DNA of 64,000 nt from Hyphomicrobiaceae bacterium UBA7697 (GCA_002482645.1 DLGJ01000006.1:1-64000); one strand, 5' to 3'. Positions 32,130 to 40,353 are shown, counted from the first letter of the stretch. The notes: a model not told the origin generated them from the letters alone. Numbers and translations are program-made.

Positions 32130-33108
32130 GACCGGCCCGCACACGATCTGTCTGCGCGGGGCCAGCCTGCACATGGAAGCGAGCGCCTTCGCGTACCGGG
32201 CTGCTCTCTATTTGCCCTACCGCGCGCTGCGCTACTTGAGGGCTTTGTATTGGCCCTACCGGTCTCTGGCCTGCTTGAGGGCTCTCTGTTTGCCCTACCG
32301 CGCGTTGCGCTACTTGAGGGTTTGCGCCGGCCCGGCTGCGTTCGAGGGAAAGGCGCCAGCAGGCCGTGCCAGGGGCGCCCGTGTCGAAAGGGACATGGGC
32401 GCTTCCTTCCGTGGCGATGCGCCAGCGGGTGAGCGTGCCGGGAATGTTTGTTTCCCCATGACCGGTGAGGAGAAAACACGGAATTCCGGCGGCGCGTGCG
32501 GCAAGGCCGAGGCGCCGGGCCGCAAGCGGGGTCTTGATCTCGATCTGGGCCAGGCACGCGCTCAGCGCGGCGCTTTTCAGCCCTTCTTCCAGAGCCCAGG
32601 CGGCTTCGTCCGCGCTGCGCGTCTCGACGATGAGGAAGCGCGCCGGGTCGAGCCCCGCTTTGACGAGGCCGGGGCCGTAGGGGCGTCCCCATTCTTGCGC
32701 CTGAAGCCGTGTCATGCACCACAGCACCAGCCCCGGGTCTTGGGCTTGGATTTCGGCGATCGCCGAGAGTGCGAGGCCAAGCCCCGCAGGCGTGTCGCGA
32801 TAGGCATGGGGCTTGATCTCGTGAAGCCCCCCTTGGCGCAGGACGCTCAAGGGGTTTTGTGGACCTTGCGGAGCAGGATCCGCGCCGCCGGAGGGACGAG
32901 AGGGCGGCGTCAAAGAGCAGGCGGGACGGGAAGGGGCCGCACCCGGCGCGGGGGGGATGGCTAGGGACACGGGAACCTGTTCGAGCATACGAATAGATGC
33001 GCGTAGCTGCTCGATCAGGACCCTTCCCGTAAGGCCGCCTGCTCTTTCTTCAACGCCAGCCGGCGGAACGAGGGCACTCAAATCGCCGTCTGGAACGTTG
33101 TTACGCAT
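32005..33108 (-). CDS. imuA: Mutasome protein ImuA (RecA/SulA-like)
   Basis: 367 aa from ATG 33108 (GGAG eight bases upstream). The RecA-like core includes LRQGGLHEIKPHAYRDTPAG, LVLWCMTRLQAQEWGRPYGP and GLAARAAGIPCFLLTGHGET. After RWRIATEGSAHVPFDTGAPG and WRLSLERSRAGAN, where the family usually continues with a short strand-rich end, three 39-bp repeats encode VAQRAVGQTESPQAGQRPVG and so on. The frame then runs on, so the protein is longer than most ImuA and its gene overlaps imuB by 125 bp. In another frame a TGA at 32126 overlaps the imuB ATG (ATGA), so the repeat expansion may have shifted the original end. An SOS box lies upstream. Confidence 0.88.
   Translation of the reverse strand: MRNNVPDGDLSALVPPAGVEERAGGLTGRVLIEQLRASIRMLEQVPVSLAIPPAPGAAPSRPACSLTPPSRPSGGADPAPQGPQNPLSVLRQGGLHEIKPHAYRDTPAGLGLALSAIAEIQAQDPGLVLWCMTRLQAQEWGRPYGPGLVKAGLDPARFLIVETRSADEAAWALEEGLKSAALSACLAQIEIKTPLAARRLGLAARAAGIPCFLLTGHGETNIPGTLTRWRIATEGSAHVPFDTGAPGTACWRLSLERSRAGANPQVAQRAVGQTESPQAGQRPVGPIQSPQVAQRAVGQIESSPVREGARFHVQAGPAQTDRVRAGHESERQNAGRRAQTALRVASATPDRTADAGELAPRPYGATG
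32211..32327. repeat. 39-bp tandem repeat, three units, inside imuA
   Basis: Units at 32211-32249, 32250-32288 and 32289-32327 share the pattern tttgccctaccgcgcg, then gcgctacttgagggct. The first and third are nearly identical and the middle one has diverged. Each adds exactly 13 codons to imuA. Confidence 0.92.
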
Positions 33109-33138
33109 GACTGACACTCCACTCGAATACGCCTCTTC

Positions 33139-33153
33139 GTTCCTGTTTTGTTC
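33139..33153 (-). promoter_or_regulatory. LexA (SOS) box upstream of imuA
   Basis: gttc-ctgtttt-gttc is a perfect match to the alphaproteobacterial LexA site GTTC-N7-GTTC. It ends 30 bases before the imuA ATG, so LexA bound here would block transcription of imuA-imuB-dnaE2. This cassette is SOS-induced in Caulobacter and other bacteria. Confidence 0.85.
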
Positions 33154-33336
33154 TTACTCCCGAGTCGGGCATGAGTCAAGGAAGGCGGATGGAAGACGGC
33201 CCTATTCCGGCGCCGCCACGGCGCCCGTCGCGACGCATCTTCCCGCTTGAGGACGCTTGTTTGGATTTCGCTAACCAGAATCGCCGCACAGTTCGGCCGG
33301 TACACTTCGGAAACGAAGCAAATCGAGGTTCTGGTT

Positions 33337-33903
33337 ATGCGTATCCTCAAAATTTCGTCCGCCGCGGGGCTCGCGGCGGCGCTGATCGCCCTTTCGCCCG
33401 TTCCTGTCTCCGCAGGACTCTTCGATTCGGCGGCATCGTCCTACAAGCAGCAGAGCCGTGTGGTCGGGCGCCACCTGGTGTCTTTCCCGCCCGGTTATGA
33501 AGCCGGCATGATCCTGGTCCAGTTCAGCCGGGCCCGGCTCTACTACGTTCTGCCGAACCGGCGCGCCATCAGCTACCCGATCGCAATCCCCAAGGGCGAG
33601 GCGCGTTGGTCGGGCGATACCTATGTCAGCGAAAAGCGGGTGAACCCCGGTTGGACGCCGACGGCGCAGATGCGGCGGGAGAATCCCGATCTTCCTGCCT
33701 ACGTTCCCGGCGGCCATCCTCAGAACCCGCTCGGGGTCCGGGCGCTCTATCTCGGCAACTCCCTCTACCGCATTCACGGCACGGACGCGCCCTGGTCGGT
33801 GGGCCAGGCCGTCTCTCACGGCTGCATCCGGATGTTCAATCAGGACGTGGCGGATCTCTATCAGCGCGTGCCCGTCGGAACCCGTGTCGTGGTGACATGG
33901 TGA
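33337..33903 (+). CDS. L,D-transpeptidase (YkuD family)
   Basis: Periplasmic peptidoglycan cross-linking or protein-anchoring enzyme, 188 aa from ATG 33337. The signal peptide is MRILKISSAAGLAAALIALS, then PVPVSA. The YkuD domain covers residues 55-188 and contains the catalytic motif with HGTDAPWSVGQAVSHGCIRM (His and Cys present). The domain opens with MILVQFSRARLYYVLPNRRA. Several copies of such enzymes are usual in Hyphomicrobiales. Confidence 0.93.
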   Translation: MRILKISSAAGLAAALIALSPVPVSAGLFDSAASSYKQQSRVVGRHLVSFPPGYEAGMILVQFSRARLYYVLPNRRAISYPIAIPKGEARWSGDTYVSEKRVNPGWTPTAQMRRENPDLPAYVPGGHPQNPLGVRALYLGNSLYRIHGTDAPWSVGQAVSHGCIRMFNQDVADLYQRVPVGTRVVVTW

Positions 33904-34142
33904 ATTGTAAGTAAATTTGAAGTAAGTGTCCGGTTAACGCGCAGCAGAAAATGGCGGATTTGCTGGATTCGGCAGATTTTCTGTTTGCGGGATATTTACC
34001 CTATTACCCGCGTCTTTCTACGATCGATTTAACCAGTATCTAACGCGTCCCTGCTAGCTTCCTCGTCAGGTTCCACCGGCGAACAGGAAGTGCGGTAGGG
34101 GGCCGATGGTTTTGAGTTCTGAATCATAAAGGGAGTGTCTCA

Positions 34143-34316
34143 ATGACTTCTATCAAGCGTTTCGTCAAAGACGAGTCCGGTGCCACCGCCATCGAGTATG
34201 GCCTGATCGCCGCCGGTATTGCTGTCGCCATCATCACCGCTGTGAACGCAGTCGGTACGGATCTGAGCGCGCTCTTTGACCATGTTGGTACAAAGCTGCA
34301 AGAAGCAAAGGGGTAA
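34143..34316 (+). CDS. Flp/Fap-type pilin
   Basis: Small pilin subunit of Tad-type pili, 57 aa. The leader MTSIKRFVKDESG is followed by the processing region ATAIEYGLIAAGIAVAII, with the Glu-Tyr pair typical of Flp pilins. A hydrophobic helix and a short tail, VGTDLSALFDHVGTKLQEAK, complete it. It is missing from longer gene lists because of its size. There are no Tad assembly genes (tadA, rcpA, cpaA) beside it, so assembly must use genes elsewhere. Its own terminator follows. Confidence 0.92.
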   Translation: MTSIKRFVKDESGATAIEYGLIAAGIAVAIITAVNAVGTDLSALFDHVGTKLQEAKG

Positions 34317-34334
34317 CAGGCCTCTTAATGAGTA

Positions 34335-34361
34335 GGCCCAGCCTCCCGCGGAGGTTGGGCC
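34335..34361 (+). terminator. Rho-independent terminator after the Flp pilin
   Basis: ggcccagcctcc-cgc-ggaggttgggcc forms a 12-bp stem (with G-U pairing), followed by ctcctctt. It lies 18 bp after the pilin stop. Confidence 0.75.
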
Positions 34362-34408
34362 CTCCTCTTAATCTTCCGCGCAATTCTACGTGAGCGGTCG
34401 CGCCGCCC

Positions 34409-34433
34409 CTCATCGGGGCGGTTCTTTGCATTT
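34409..34433 (+). terminator. Possible second terminator hairpin
   Basis: ccgcccc-tcatc-ggggcgg, followed by ttctttg, lies between the Flp terminator and the DUF1007 gene. It may be a backup terminator. Confidence 0.4.
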
Positions 34434-34498
34434 GGCGTAGCCCAAAAATCCTCCACAATTCAGGCCTAACTCACGCTCTCGATTCGAGGGAGCAGGTC

Positions 34499-35182
34499 TT
34501 GTCATATTGGAACTGGGGTACGCGACGTATCGTCTTGACGGTCGCGATGGTGGGACAGGCCCTTGTCGGCTTCGCACCGGCCGCGAACGCCCATCCCCAT
34601 GTTTGGGCGACCGTGCATTCCGAGATCGTCTTCAGCCCCGACAGGAAGATCACCGGCGTCAAGCATGCCTGGACGTTCGACGAGTTCTACAGCGCCATGG
34701 CGGTGCAGGGCCTCGACACCAATGGTGACGGCACCTATGCCAAAGAGGAGCTCGATCCGCTCGCAAAGGTGAATGTCGAGTCGCTGAACGAGTTCGACTA
34801 TTTCACCTTCGTCCGGAAGGCAGGCGAGGAAGCCTTTTTGCCGCTCAAGGATCCGGAGGACTATTGGGTCGAATATGACGGCACCGTGCTCACCTTGCAT
34901 TTCACGCTGCCGCTCGAGACGCCGCTCGATCCGGGCTCCAAGGGTGTCACGGTCGATGTCTACGATCCCACGTTTTTCGTTGCGTTCGGTTTCGCCGAAA
35001 AGGCGGCCGTCAAGATCGCCGGCGCCGCGCCCGGTTGTGCCGTGAAAGTCGAAGAGCCCGACCCCGAAAGCGCCGAAACGGCCAAGGCCCTTAGCGAGGC
35101 CTTTTTCAGCCAGCTCGGGCCGAACTCCAATTACGGCTCGCAATTCGCGCAAACGGCGACAGTGACGTGTGGCGCCGAATGA
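34499..35182 (+). CDS. DUF1007 periplasmic protein, partner of NicO metal transporter
   Basis: 227 aa from TTG 34499, with GGGAGCAGG upstream. The signal peptide is up to GFAPAANA, and the mature part begins HPHVWATVHSEIVFSPDRKI, the hallmark of DUF1007. Residues about 75-86 form an EF-hand-like loop (DTNGDGTYAKEE) with acidic or polar residues at positions 1, 3, 5, 7 and 12. DUF1007 genes regularly pair with NicO-family nickel/cobalt transporters. This one overlaps the start of such a gene by four bases (ATGA at 35179-35182). Presumed periplasmic metal-binding accessory. Confidence 0.88.
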   Translation: MSYWNWGTRRIVLTVAMVGQALVGFAPAANAHPHVWATVHSEIVFSPDRKITGVKHAWTFDEFYSAMAVQGLDTNGDGTYAKEELDPLAKVNVESLNEFDYFTFVRKAGEEAFLPLKDPEDYWVEYDGTVLTLHFTLPLETPLDPGSKGVTVDVYDPTFFVAFGFAEKAAVKIAGAAPGCAVKVEEPDPESAETAKALSEAFFSQLGPNSNYGSQFAQTATVTCGAE

Positions 35183-36306
35183 TGCGGGCCTTCTTTGCCG
35201 TGGCGGTCTTGCTGATCCTCGCGGCGGTTTTGCCCGCGCAGGCGCAGGCGCCCCAGTCTCCGCCATCGGCATTTGGAAGCGCCACGCAGCGTCAAGCTCC
35301 GCCTCCGGCCTTCGCCGGTCCGAAAAATAGCGCCCAAGCCCGGGATGTGCCGGATCGGGCCGCGCCCCTGCAAGCACAAGGACGGTTCGGCGCGGTCCTG
35401 ACCTGGATCGCGCAGACCCAGCAGAAGATGCAGCGGCAACTCGCGGGCACGATCAAGGGTCTCAAGAGCGGGAATGCTTGGGGCGCGGGTTTGTGGCTCG
35501 CGGGGCTCAGCTTCGTCTACGGCATCGTACACGCGGCGGGGCCGGGACATGGAAAGGCGATCATCTCCTCCTATGTCCTCGCCAACAGGGAGACGGTCCG
35601 GCGCGGCGTCCTCATCTCGTTTCTCGCGGCGGCGGTGCAAGGGCTGATGGCCGTCCTGCTGGTCGGCATACTCATCGTCGCCCTCAAGGGGACCGGCTTT
35701 CAGGTCAACGCCTGGGTGATGCAGCTCGAGACGGCGAGCTACGCCTTGGTCTTTCTCGTCGGTCTCTCGTTATTGGTGTCGACCCTGATGCGGCTTTGGC
35801 GCCGCCGCGGCAAAGCCGGCGCGGGCGAGGGGCACGATCACGCTCATCACCACCACCACCACCATCATCATCACGATCACAGCCACGATCACGATCCCCA
35901 TGACCCGGAGCACGCCCACGAGCATTGCGAAACGTGCGGTCATATCGTCGATGCGCGGGACATCGCGCAGCCGATGACATGGCAAAAAATTCTTGCGGTC
36001 GTCGTTTCCGTCGGGATCCGCCCTTGCTCCGGGGCCGTTCTGGTTCTCGTTTTCGCCCTCGCGCAGGGGCTTTTCTGGGCCGGGGTCGCATCCACCTTCG
36101 CGATGGCTTTGGGCACGGCCATTACGGTCTCGGTGCTCGCGTCCATGGCAATCGGTTCGCGCAAGCTGGCGCTGGCCGCCGGGAGCGGCAACGAACGCTG
36201 GACCGAAGCGGTTTGGACGGCTTGCGCGATCGGCGGTGCTCTGCTTGTGATGACGATGGGGCTGCTGCTATTCCTTGCCTCGCTCGGTCCGGCGCGGCCG
36301 TTCTAG
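35179..36306 (+). CDS. NicO-family nickel/cobalt transporter (RcnA-like)
   Basis: Inner-membrane metal transporter, 375 aa from ATG 35179 (overlaps the DUF1007 stop; an in-frame GTG at 35167 is an alternative). A signal or first helix (RAFFAVAVLLILAAVLPAQA) is followed by helices holding YGIVHAAGPGHGKAIISSYV (the conserved H-A-x-GPGHGK metal motif), then a cytoplasmic His/Asp-rich loop with ten consecutive His, and a C-terminal half with VVSVGIRPCSGAVLVLVFAL. RcnA exports Ni and Co; the family also includes importers, and DUF1007 coupling is common. Confidence 0.92.
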   Translation: MMRAFFAVAVLLILAAVLPAQAQAPQSPPSAFGSATQRQAPPPAFAGPKNSAQARDVPDRAAPLQAQGRFGAVLTWIAQTQQKMQRQLAGTIKGLKSGNAWGAGLWLAGLSFVYGIVHAAGPGHGKAIISSYVLANRETVRRGVLISFLAAAVQGLMAVLLVGILIVALKGTGFQVNAWVMQLETASYALVFLVGLSLLVSTLMRLWRRRGKAGAGEGHDHAHHHHHHHHHHDHSHDHDPHDPEHAHEHCETCGHIVDARDIAQPMTWQKILAVVVSVGIRPCSGAVLVLVFALAQGLFWAGVASTFAMALGTAITVSVLASMAIGSRKLALAAGSGNERWTEAVWTACAIGGALLVMTMGLLLFLASLGPARPF

Positions 36307-36435
36307 TCCGGAGAGACCCGGCGAATTCCGTGCGCCGCTCTTCCCGTGCGGTTGCGGCATCGGCGCGGCATGCCCAAATCCGAGGATGGCCGAGGTGACG
36401 TTACGCTGCTCACAAACGCTTGAGACTGCGAACTC

Positions 36436-36861
36436 ATGGGATTTCCCGCGACGCCCGCTCTGACCGTCGACTGTGTGGTCTTCGATCCCACGGGGCGGGT
36501 CCTGCTCATCCGGCGGCGACACGAGCCTTTCAAAGGGGGCTATGCGCTGCCTGGCGGATTCGTGGAGATCGGCGAGACCGTCGAGGAGGCTTGCCGCCGT
36601 GAACTGCGCGAAGAGACGGGGGTGTGCGCCCGCGATCTCCGGCTTGTCGGCGTTTATTCCGATCCGTCGCGCGATCCGCGCGGGCACACCGTCAGCGTGG
36701 CTTTTCTCGCCCAATTGGCCGCCCCGGCGGAGGCGGTCGCGGGTGACGATGCGGCCGCCGCCGAGTGGGTGGCGGATTGGCGGCGGCAGAGGCTTGCGTT
36801 CGATCACGCACGGATTCTCGCCGATGCGGAGAAAATGCTGGCGGCGGCGCCACGAGGCTAG
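36436..36861 (+). CDS. Nudix hydrolase
   Basis: 141 aa. The Nudix box GGFVEIGETVEEACRRELRE followed by ETGV matches GX5EX7REUXEEXGU at residues 41-63. VDCVVFDPTGRVLLIRRRHE before it, and LVGVYSDPSRDPRGHTVSVA after it, resemble ADP-ribose or nucleotide-sugar pyrophosphatases. The substrate is not readable. It lies between the NicO transporter and hemH with short gaps. Confidence 0.9.
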   Translation: MGFPATPALTVDCVVFDPTGRVLLIRRRHEPFKGGYALPGGFVEIGETVEEACRRELREETGVCARDLRLVGVYSDPSRDPRGHTVSVAFLAQLAAPAEAVAGDDAAAAEWVADWRRQRLAFDHARILADAEKMLAAAPRG

Positions 36862-36927
36862 GCGCGGGCGGTCCGATATTCTATTTACGGGCGTGCCTTG
36901 AGGGGGCCGCCATCGAGGAGCAAGCGG

Positions 36928-37977
36928 ATGAATGAAAGCCCGCCAGCGGAAGCTTTCGCAGGATCTTTCGACTGCCGGTCGCAGCCATGCGGCAAGATCG
37001 GCGTGCTCTTGGTGAATCTGGGCACGCCGGACGGCACCGACTATTGGTCGATGCGGCGTTATCTCAAGGAATTCCTCTCCGACCGCCGCGTGATCGAAGT
37101 CAACCCGGTCGTCTGGTGGTTCATCCTCAACGGCATCGTGCTGACCACCCGTCCGTCCAGAAGCGGCGAGGCCTATCGCTCGATTTGGAACGAGGAGCAA
37201 GACGAGTCGCCGCTCCGGACCATCACGCGTTCGCAAGCGGAGAAGGTCGCCGATGGGCTCGGTCACCGCGAAGAGGTCGTGGTGGATTGGGCCATGCGTT
37301 ACGGCAATCCGAGCATCGCCGAACGAATACAGGTCTTGGCGGAACGGGGCTGCGACAAGCTGCTGGTCTTTCCGCTTTACCCGCAATATGCGGCGGCGAC
37401 CACGGCGACGGTCAACGACACGGTCTTCGACAAGCTCAAGTCCATGCGCTGGCAACCCGCGTTGCGGACCGTCCCGTCCTATCCCTCGGACCCCGCCTAT
37501 ATCGAGGCGCTTGCGGACTCCATTCGATCGCACATCGCGGAGCTCGATTACGAGCCGGAGGTGATCCTTGCCTCCTATCACGGTCTCCCCAAGGAGTATG
37601 TGGAGAAGGGCGATCCTTATCAGTGTCAGTGCATGGACACGAGCGACGCGCTTCGAGCGGCGCTCGGGCCGCTCGGCGGCAAGCTGACGACGACCTTCCA
37701 ATCCCGCTTCGGCCGGGCCGAATGGTTGCAGCCTTACACCGACAAGACCGTCGAAGCGCTTGCGAAAGGCGGCACCAAGAGCTTGGCCGTTCTCACGCCG
37801 GGCTTTGCCGCCGACTGCGTGGAGACGCTGGAGGAGATCAACGGCGAGGCCCGCGAAATCTTCCTTGAGCATGGCGGCGAGCGGTTCAGCTTTATTCCTT
37901 GCTTGAACGACTCGCAAGGCGGCCTTCGCGTGCTGCTTCATCTCATCGAGCGCGAGTTGCAAGGCTGGATCGAATAA
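36928..37977 (+). CDS. hemH: Ferrochelatase HemH
   Basis: Inserts Fe(II) into protoporphyrin IX, the last step of heme synthesis; 349 aa from ATG 36928 with GAGGAG upstream. Family motifs are IGVLLVNLGTPDGTDYWSMR, RRYLKEFLSDRRVIEVNP, FPLYPQYAAATTATVND, ILASYHGLPKEYVEKGDPY (catalytic His) and VLTPGFAADCVETLEEINGE. The 3' end, including the stop codon, is part of a 17-bp direct duplication. Confidence 0.96.
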   Translation: MNESPPAEAFAGSFDCRSQPCGKIGVLLVNLGTPDGTDYWSMRRYLKEFLSDRRVIEVNPVVWWFILNGIVLTTRPSRSGEAYRSIWNEEQDESPLRTITRSQAEKVADGLGHREEVVVDWAMRYGNPSIAERIQVLAERGCDKLLVFPLYPQYAAATTATVNDTVFDKLKSMRWQPALRTVPSYPSDPAYIEALADSIRSHIAELDYEPEVILASYHGLPKEYVEKGDPYQCQCMDTSDALRAALGPLGGKLTTTFQSRFGRAEWLQPYTDKTVEALAKGGTKSLAVLTPGFAADCVETLEEINGEAREIFLEHGGERFSFIPCLNDSQGGLRVLLHLIERELQGWIE

Positions 37978-37997
37978 AGGGTCTGGATCGAATAAAG
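37963..37997. repeat. 17/18-bp direct duplication across the hemH stop codon
   Basis: ggctggatcgaataaag (37963-37979) is followed directly by ggtctggatcgaataaag (37980-37997). The duplication copies the last hemH codons and the TAA. Confidence 0.9.
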
Positions 37998-38011
37998 TGC
38001 GTCGGGGGCAG

Positions 38012-38446
38012 ATGTTTCGGGTTGCGGTTCTGAAGGGCGTTGTCGCATGCGCCTTGCTTGTCGCGGGCGCGGCCGGGCTTGTGCCGGGGGCCGCTTTCGC
38101 CGAGCGTTGGGCGTATATCGACGTCGTCGGTGCGCCGGGGGATGGGAAGGAAGCGCTCGAAAATGCGTTGTCCAACCAGCTCCTTCACCGGGGTTTCACC
38201 GTGATGGGGACGCCCGCCGCCGAAGCCTACGAGATCCAAGGCATGGTGCGGCTATTCCCCGCCGGGCGCGGCGAGGAGACGATCAGGATCGATTGGACGA
38301 TCTTCGGCCCCGAAGGAACGCGGCTCGGCAACGTGACCCAGACGAACATCGTCCGTAAGGGATCGCTGAATCGCCATTGGGGCGCCGCGGCCGACGCGGC
38401 GGCCTCCGCGGTCGCGGAAGACATCCTGCAATATATGTCGCCGTAG
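38012..38446 (+). CDS. Exported protein of unknown function
   Basis: 144 aa from ATG 38012. The signal peptide is up to PGAAFA, cut before ERWAYIDVVGAPGDGKEALE. The mature part has alternating helix and strand (NALSNQLLHRGFTVMGTPAA, YEIQGMVRLFPAGRGEETIR, IDWTIFGPEGTRLGNVTQTN) and resembles small periplasmic or lipoprotein-like LPS-assembly or GNA1162-type folds. I do not recognise the family. It follows hemH and precedes the SPFH/NfeD pair. Confidence 0.75.
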   Translation: MFRVAVLKGVVACALLVAGAAGLVPGAAFAERWAYIDVVGAPGDGKEALENALSNQLLHRGFTVMGTPAAEAYEIQGMVRLFPAGRGEETIRIDWTIFGPEGTRLGNVTQTNIVRKGSLNRHWGAAADAAASAVAEDILQYMSP

Positions 38447-38656
38447 TGGCGGGGCGCCGCCGCGCCCCAATCGCATCGGCGCCCGAATCGCGCGGGTCCG
38501 GTGGCGCCGCAAAGGCATGGCCGCGTTCACACCCCTCTAAAAACCGCGCCGTGCCTTCCCATTTATGGTGTATTCGTTCGCGTGCGGCGTGCCGGCCGGT
38601 TGCGGCGAGATCGTGCCGCTTGGCTCTGACAGCCGACGCCATGGGGAGGGTGCCGA

Positions 38657-39643
38657 ATGTTCGGTTTCGATATCTTCGTTCTTGCTCTGCTTGTCCTTTT
38701 CGTCGTGACCGTCGCGGCGGCCGTCAAGATCGTTCCGCAAGGCTACAATTACACCGTCGAACGATTTGGGCGGTATACGCGCACGCTCACGCCGGGTCTG
38801 ACGCTGATCATCCCTTTCATCGATCGGATTGGGCGCAAGCTCAATATGATGGAGCAGGTGATCAACGTGCCGAGCCAGGAGGTGATCACCCGCGACAATG
38901 CGATGGTGCGGGTGGATGGCGTAGCCTTCTTCCAGGTCTTGGATGCCGCCCGTGCCAGCTACGAGGTGACTGATCTCGAAACGGCCATTCTCAACCTCAC
39001 CATGACGAATATCCGGACCGTGATGGGCTCGATGGACCTCGACAAGCTCTTGTCGGAACGGGACGAAATCAATCACCGCTTGCTCAAGGTGGTCGACGAC
39101 GCAACCCACACCTGGGGCGTGAAGGTCACCCGCATCGAGATCAAGGACATCGAGCCGCCGCGCGATCTCGTCGATGCGATGGCGCGGCAGATGAAGGCGG
39201 AACGGGACAAGCGTGCCGCCATCCTCACCGCCGAAGGCGAACGCCAAGCCGAGATCCTTTCGGCGGAAGGCGCCAAGCAAGCGCAGATCCTTGCCGCGGA
39301 AGGGCGGCGGGAAGCGGCCTATCGCGACGCGGAGGCCAGGGAGCGCGAGGCCGAAGCGGAGGCCCGCGCCACGGCGATGGTCAGCGAGGCCATCGCCTCC
39401 GGCAACGTCCAGGCGATCAATTATTTCATCGCCAACAACTATGTGGACGCGCTCAAGGCGCTGGCCGAGGCGAAGAACCAGAAGGTCTTGCTCATGCCGC
39501 TGGAGGCATCCTCCGTGATCGGATCGATCGCCGGCATTGGCGAGATCGCGCGCGAAGCCTTCGGAGACCGCTCGCAGTCCTCCGCACCGCAGCCGGACGC
39601 CCCCCGGCCCGCGCGGGGCGGGGGTTCGGTGCCGACCGTTTAG
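38657..39643 (+). CDS. SPFH-domain paraslipin (QmcA-like)
   Basis: 328 aa membrane-anchored stomatin/prohibitin-family protein. An N-terminal helix (FDIFVLALLVLFVVTVAAAV) is followed by the SPFH domain (VPQGYNYTVERFGRYTRTLT-like, then IPFIDRIGRKLNMMEQVINV and QEVITRDNAMVRVDGVAFFQ) and a long Ala/Glu-rich coiled coil with EGERQAEILSAEGAKQAQIL repeats. The C-terminus is Pro/Ser rich. It forms membrane microdomain oligomers, and its gene is paired with nfeD 12 bp downstream, the standard arrangement. Confidence 0.93.
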   Translation: MFGFDIFVLALLVLFVVTVAAAVKIVPQGYNYTVERFGRYTRTLTPGLTLIIPFIDRIGRKLNMMEQVINVPSQEVITRDNAMVRVDGVAFFQVLDAARASYEVTDLETAILNLTMTNIRTVMGSMDLDKLLSERDEINHRLLKVVDDATHTWGVKVTRIEIKDIEPPRDLVDAMARQMKAERDKRAAILTAEGERQAEILSAEGAKQAQILAAEGRREAAYRDAEAREREAEAEARATAMVSEAIASGNVQAINYFIANNYVDALKALAEAKNQKVLLMPLEASSVIGSIAGIGEIAREAFGDRSQSSAPQPDAPRPARGGGSVPTV

Positions 39644-39655
39644 GACGCGAAAGCC

Positions 39656-40105
39656 ATGATGGAAGCGATCGTCGCGCTCGGCCCTTGGGCTTGGATGATC
39701 CTGGCCGCGGTACTGCTCGTTCTCGAAATGCTCGCGCCGGGAATCTTCTTCATGTGGTTCGGTTTCGCAGCCCTAGCGACCGGCCTCATCGTCTTCCGCT
39801 ACGAAATCGGCTGGCAGTGGCAGTTGGTCTGGTTTGGCGGGCTGTCGCTCGTCACCGTCCTCCTGGTCAACCGCTATTTGCGGAAATATCCGCTGGAAAG
39901 CGACGCGCCGCTCCTCAACCAGCGCGCCGCGCAGCTCATCGGCCAGACGTTCGAACTTGTCGATCCGATCGTGAACGGCCGCGGCAGCGTGCACGCGGGC
40001 GATACGATTTGGCGGGTCGAGGGGCCGGTCCTGCCCAAGGGCGCGCGCGTCAAGGTCGTCGGCGCCGATGGGTCGATCCTGAAGGTCGAGCGGGCGGAGG
40101 GTTAG
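39656..40105 (+). CDS. NfeD-family membrane protein
   Basis: 149 aa partner of the SPFH protein. N-terminal hydrophobic segments (MILAAVLLVLEMLAPGIFFM, LATGLIVFRYEIGWQWQLVW) are followed by a C-terminal OB-fold domain (LLNQRAAQLIGQTFELVDPI, VNGRGSVHAGDTIWRVEGPV, LPKGARVKVVGADGSILKVE). It presumably acts with the paraslipin in membrane homeostasis. It converges with the next small gene. Confidence 0.93.
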   Translation: MMEAIVALGPWAWMILAAVLLVLEMLAPGIFFMWFGFAALATGLIVFRYEIGWQWQLVWFGGLSLVTVLLVNRYLRKYPLESDAPLLNQRAAQLIGQTFELVDPIVNGRGSVHAGDTIWRVEGPVLPKGARVKVVGADGSILKVERAEG

Positions 40106-40119
40106 CGCGGGCGCCGTAT

Positions 40120-40353
40120 TCAGGCGAGCATGGCGATGTCCGTGATCTCGTCCGGAATTGCACCGGAAACGGTGTCGCCGGACCAGAGCCCCGTGGCGGT
40201 GCGTGTGCGGCCGGAGCCCGCGACGCTCACGTCGGTGAAGCCCGCTTCGCGCAGTCTGTCGGCGACCATCTCGTTCGACGCCACGCTTTGCAGGAGGCCG
40301 AGCGTAATCGTCGCCTTGTATCGTTTGCCTTTTTCGACCGTGAAGTCCGCCAT
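40120..40353 (-). CDS. Small conserved protein of unknown function
   Basis: 77 aa from ATG 40353, with an AGGGACG ribosome binding site. MADFTVEKGKRYKATITLGL, then SNEMVADRLREAGFTDVSVA and ATGLWSGDTVSGAIPDEITD, have a SPOR-like beta-alpha-beta pattern with no signal peptide. It looks like a compact single domain that is conserved in Hyphomicrobiales genomes. Function unknown. It sits downstream of glpD on the same strand (79-bp gap) and might be co-transcribed. Confidence 0.75.
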   Translation of the reverse strand: MADFTVEKGKRYKATITLGLLQSVASNEMVADRLREAGFTDVSVAGSGRTRTATGLWSGDTVSGAIPDEITDIAMLA

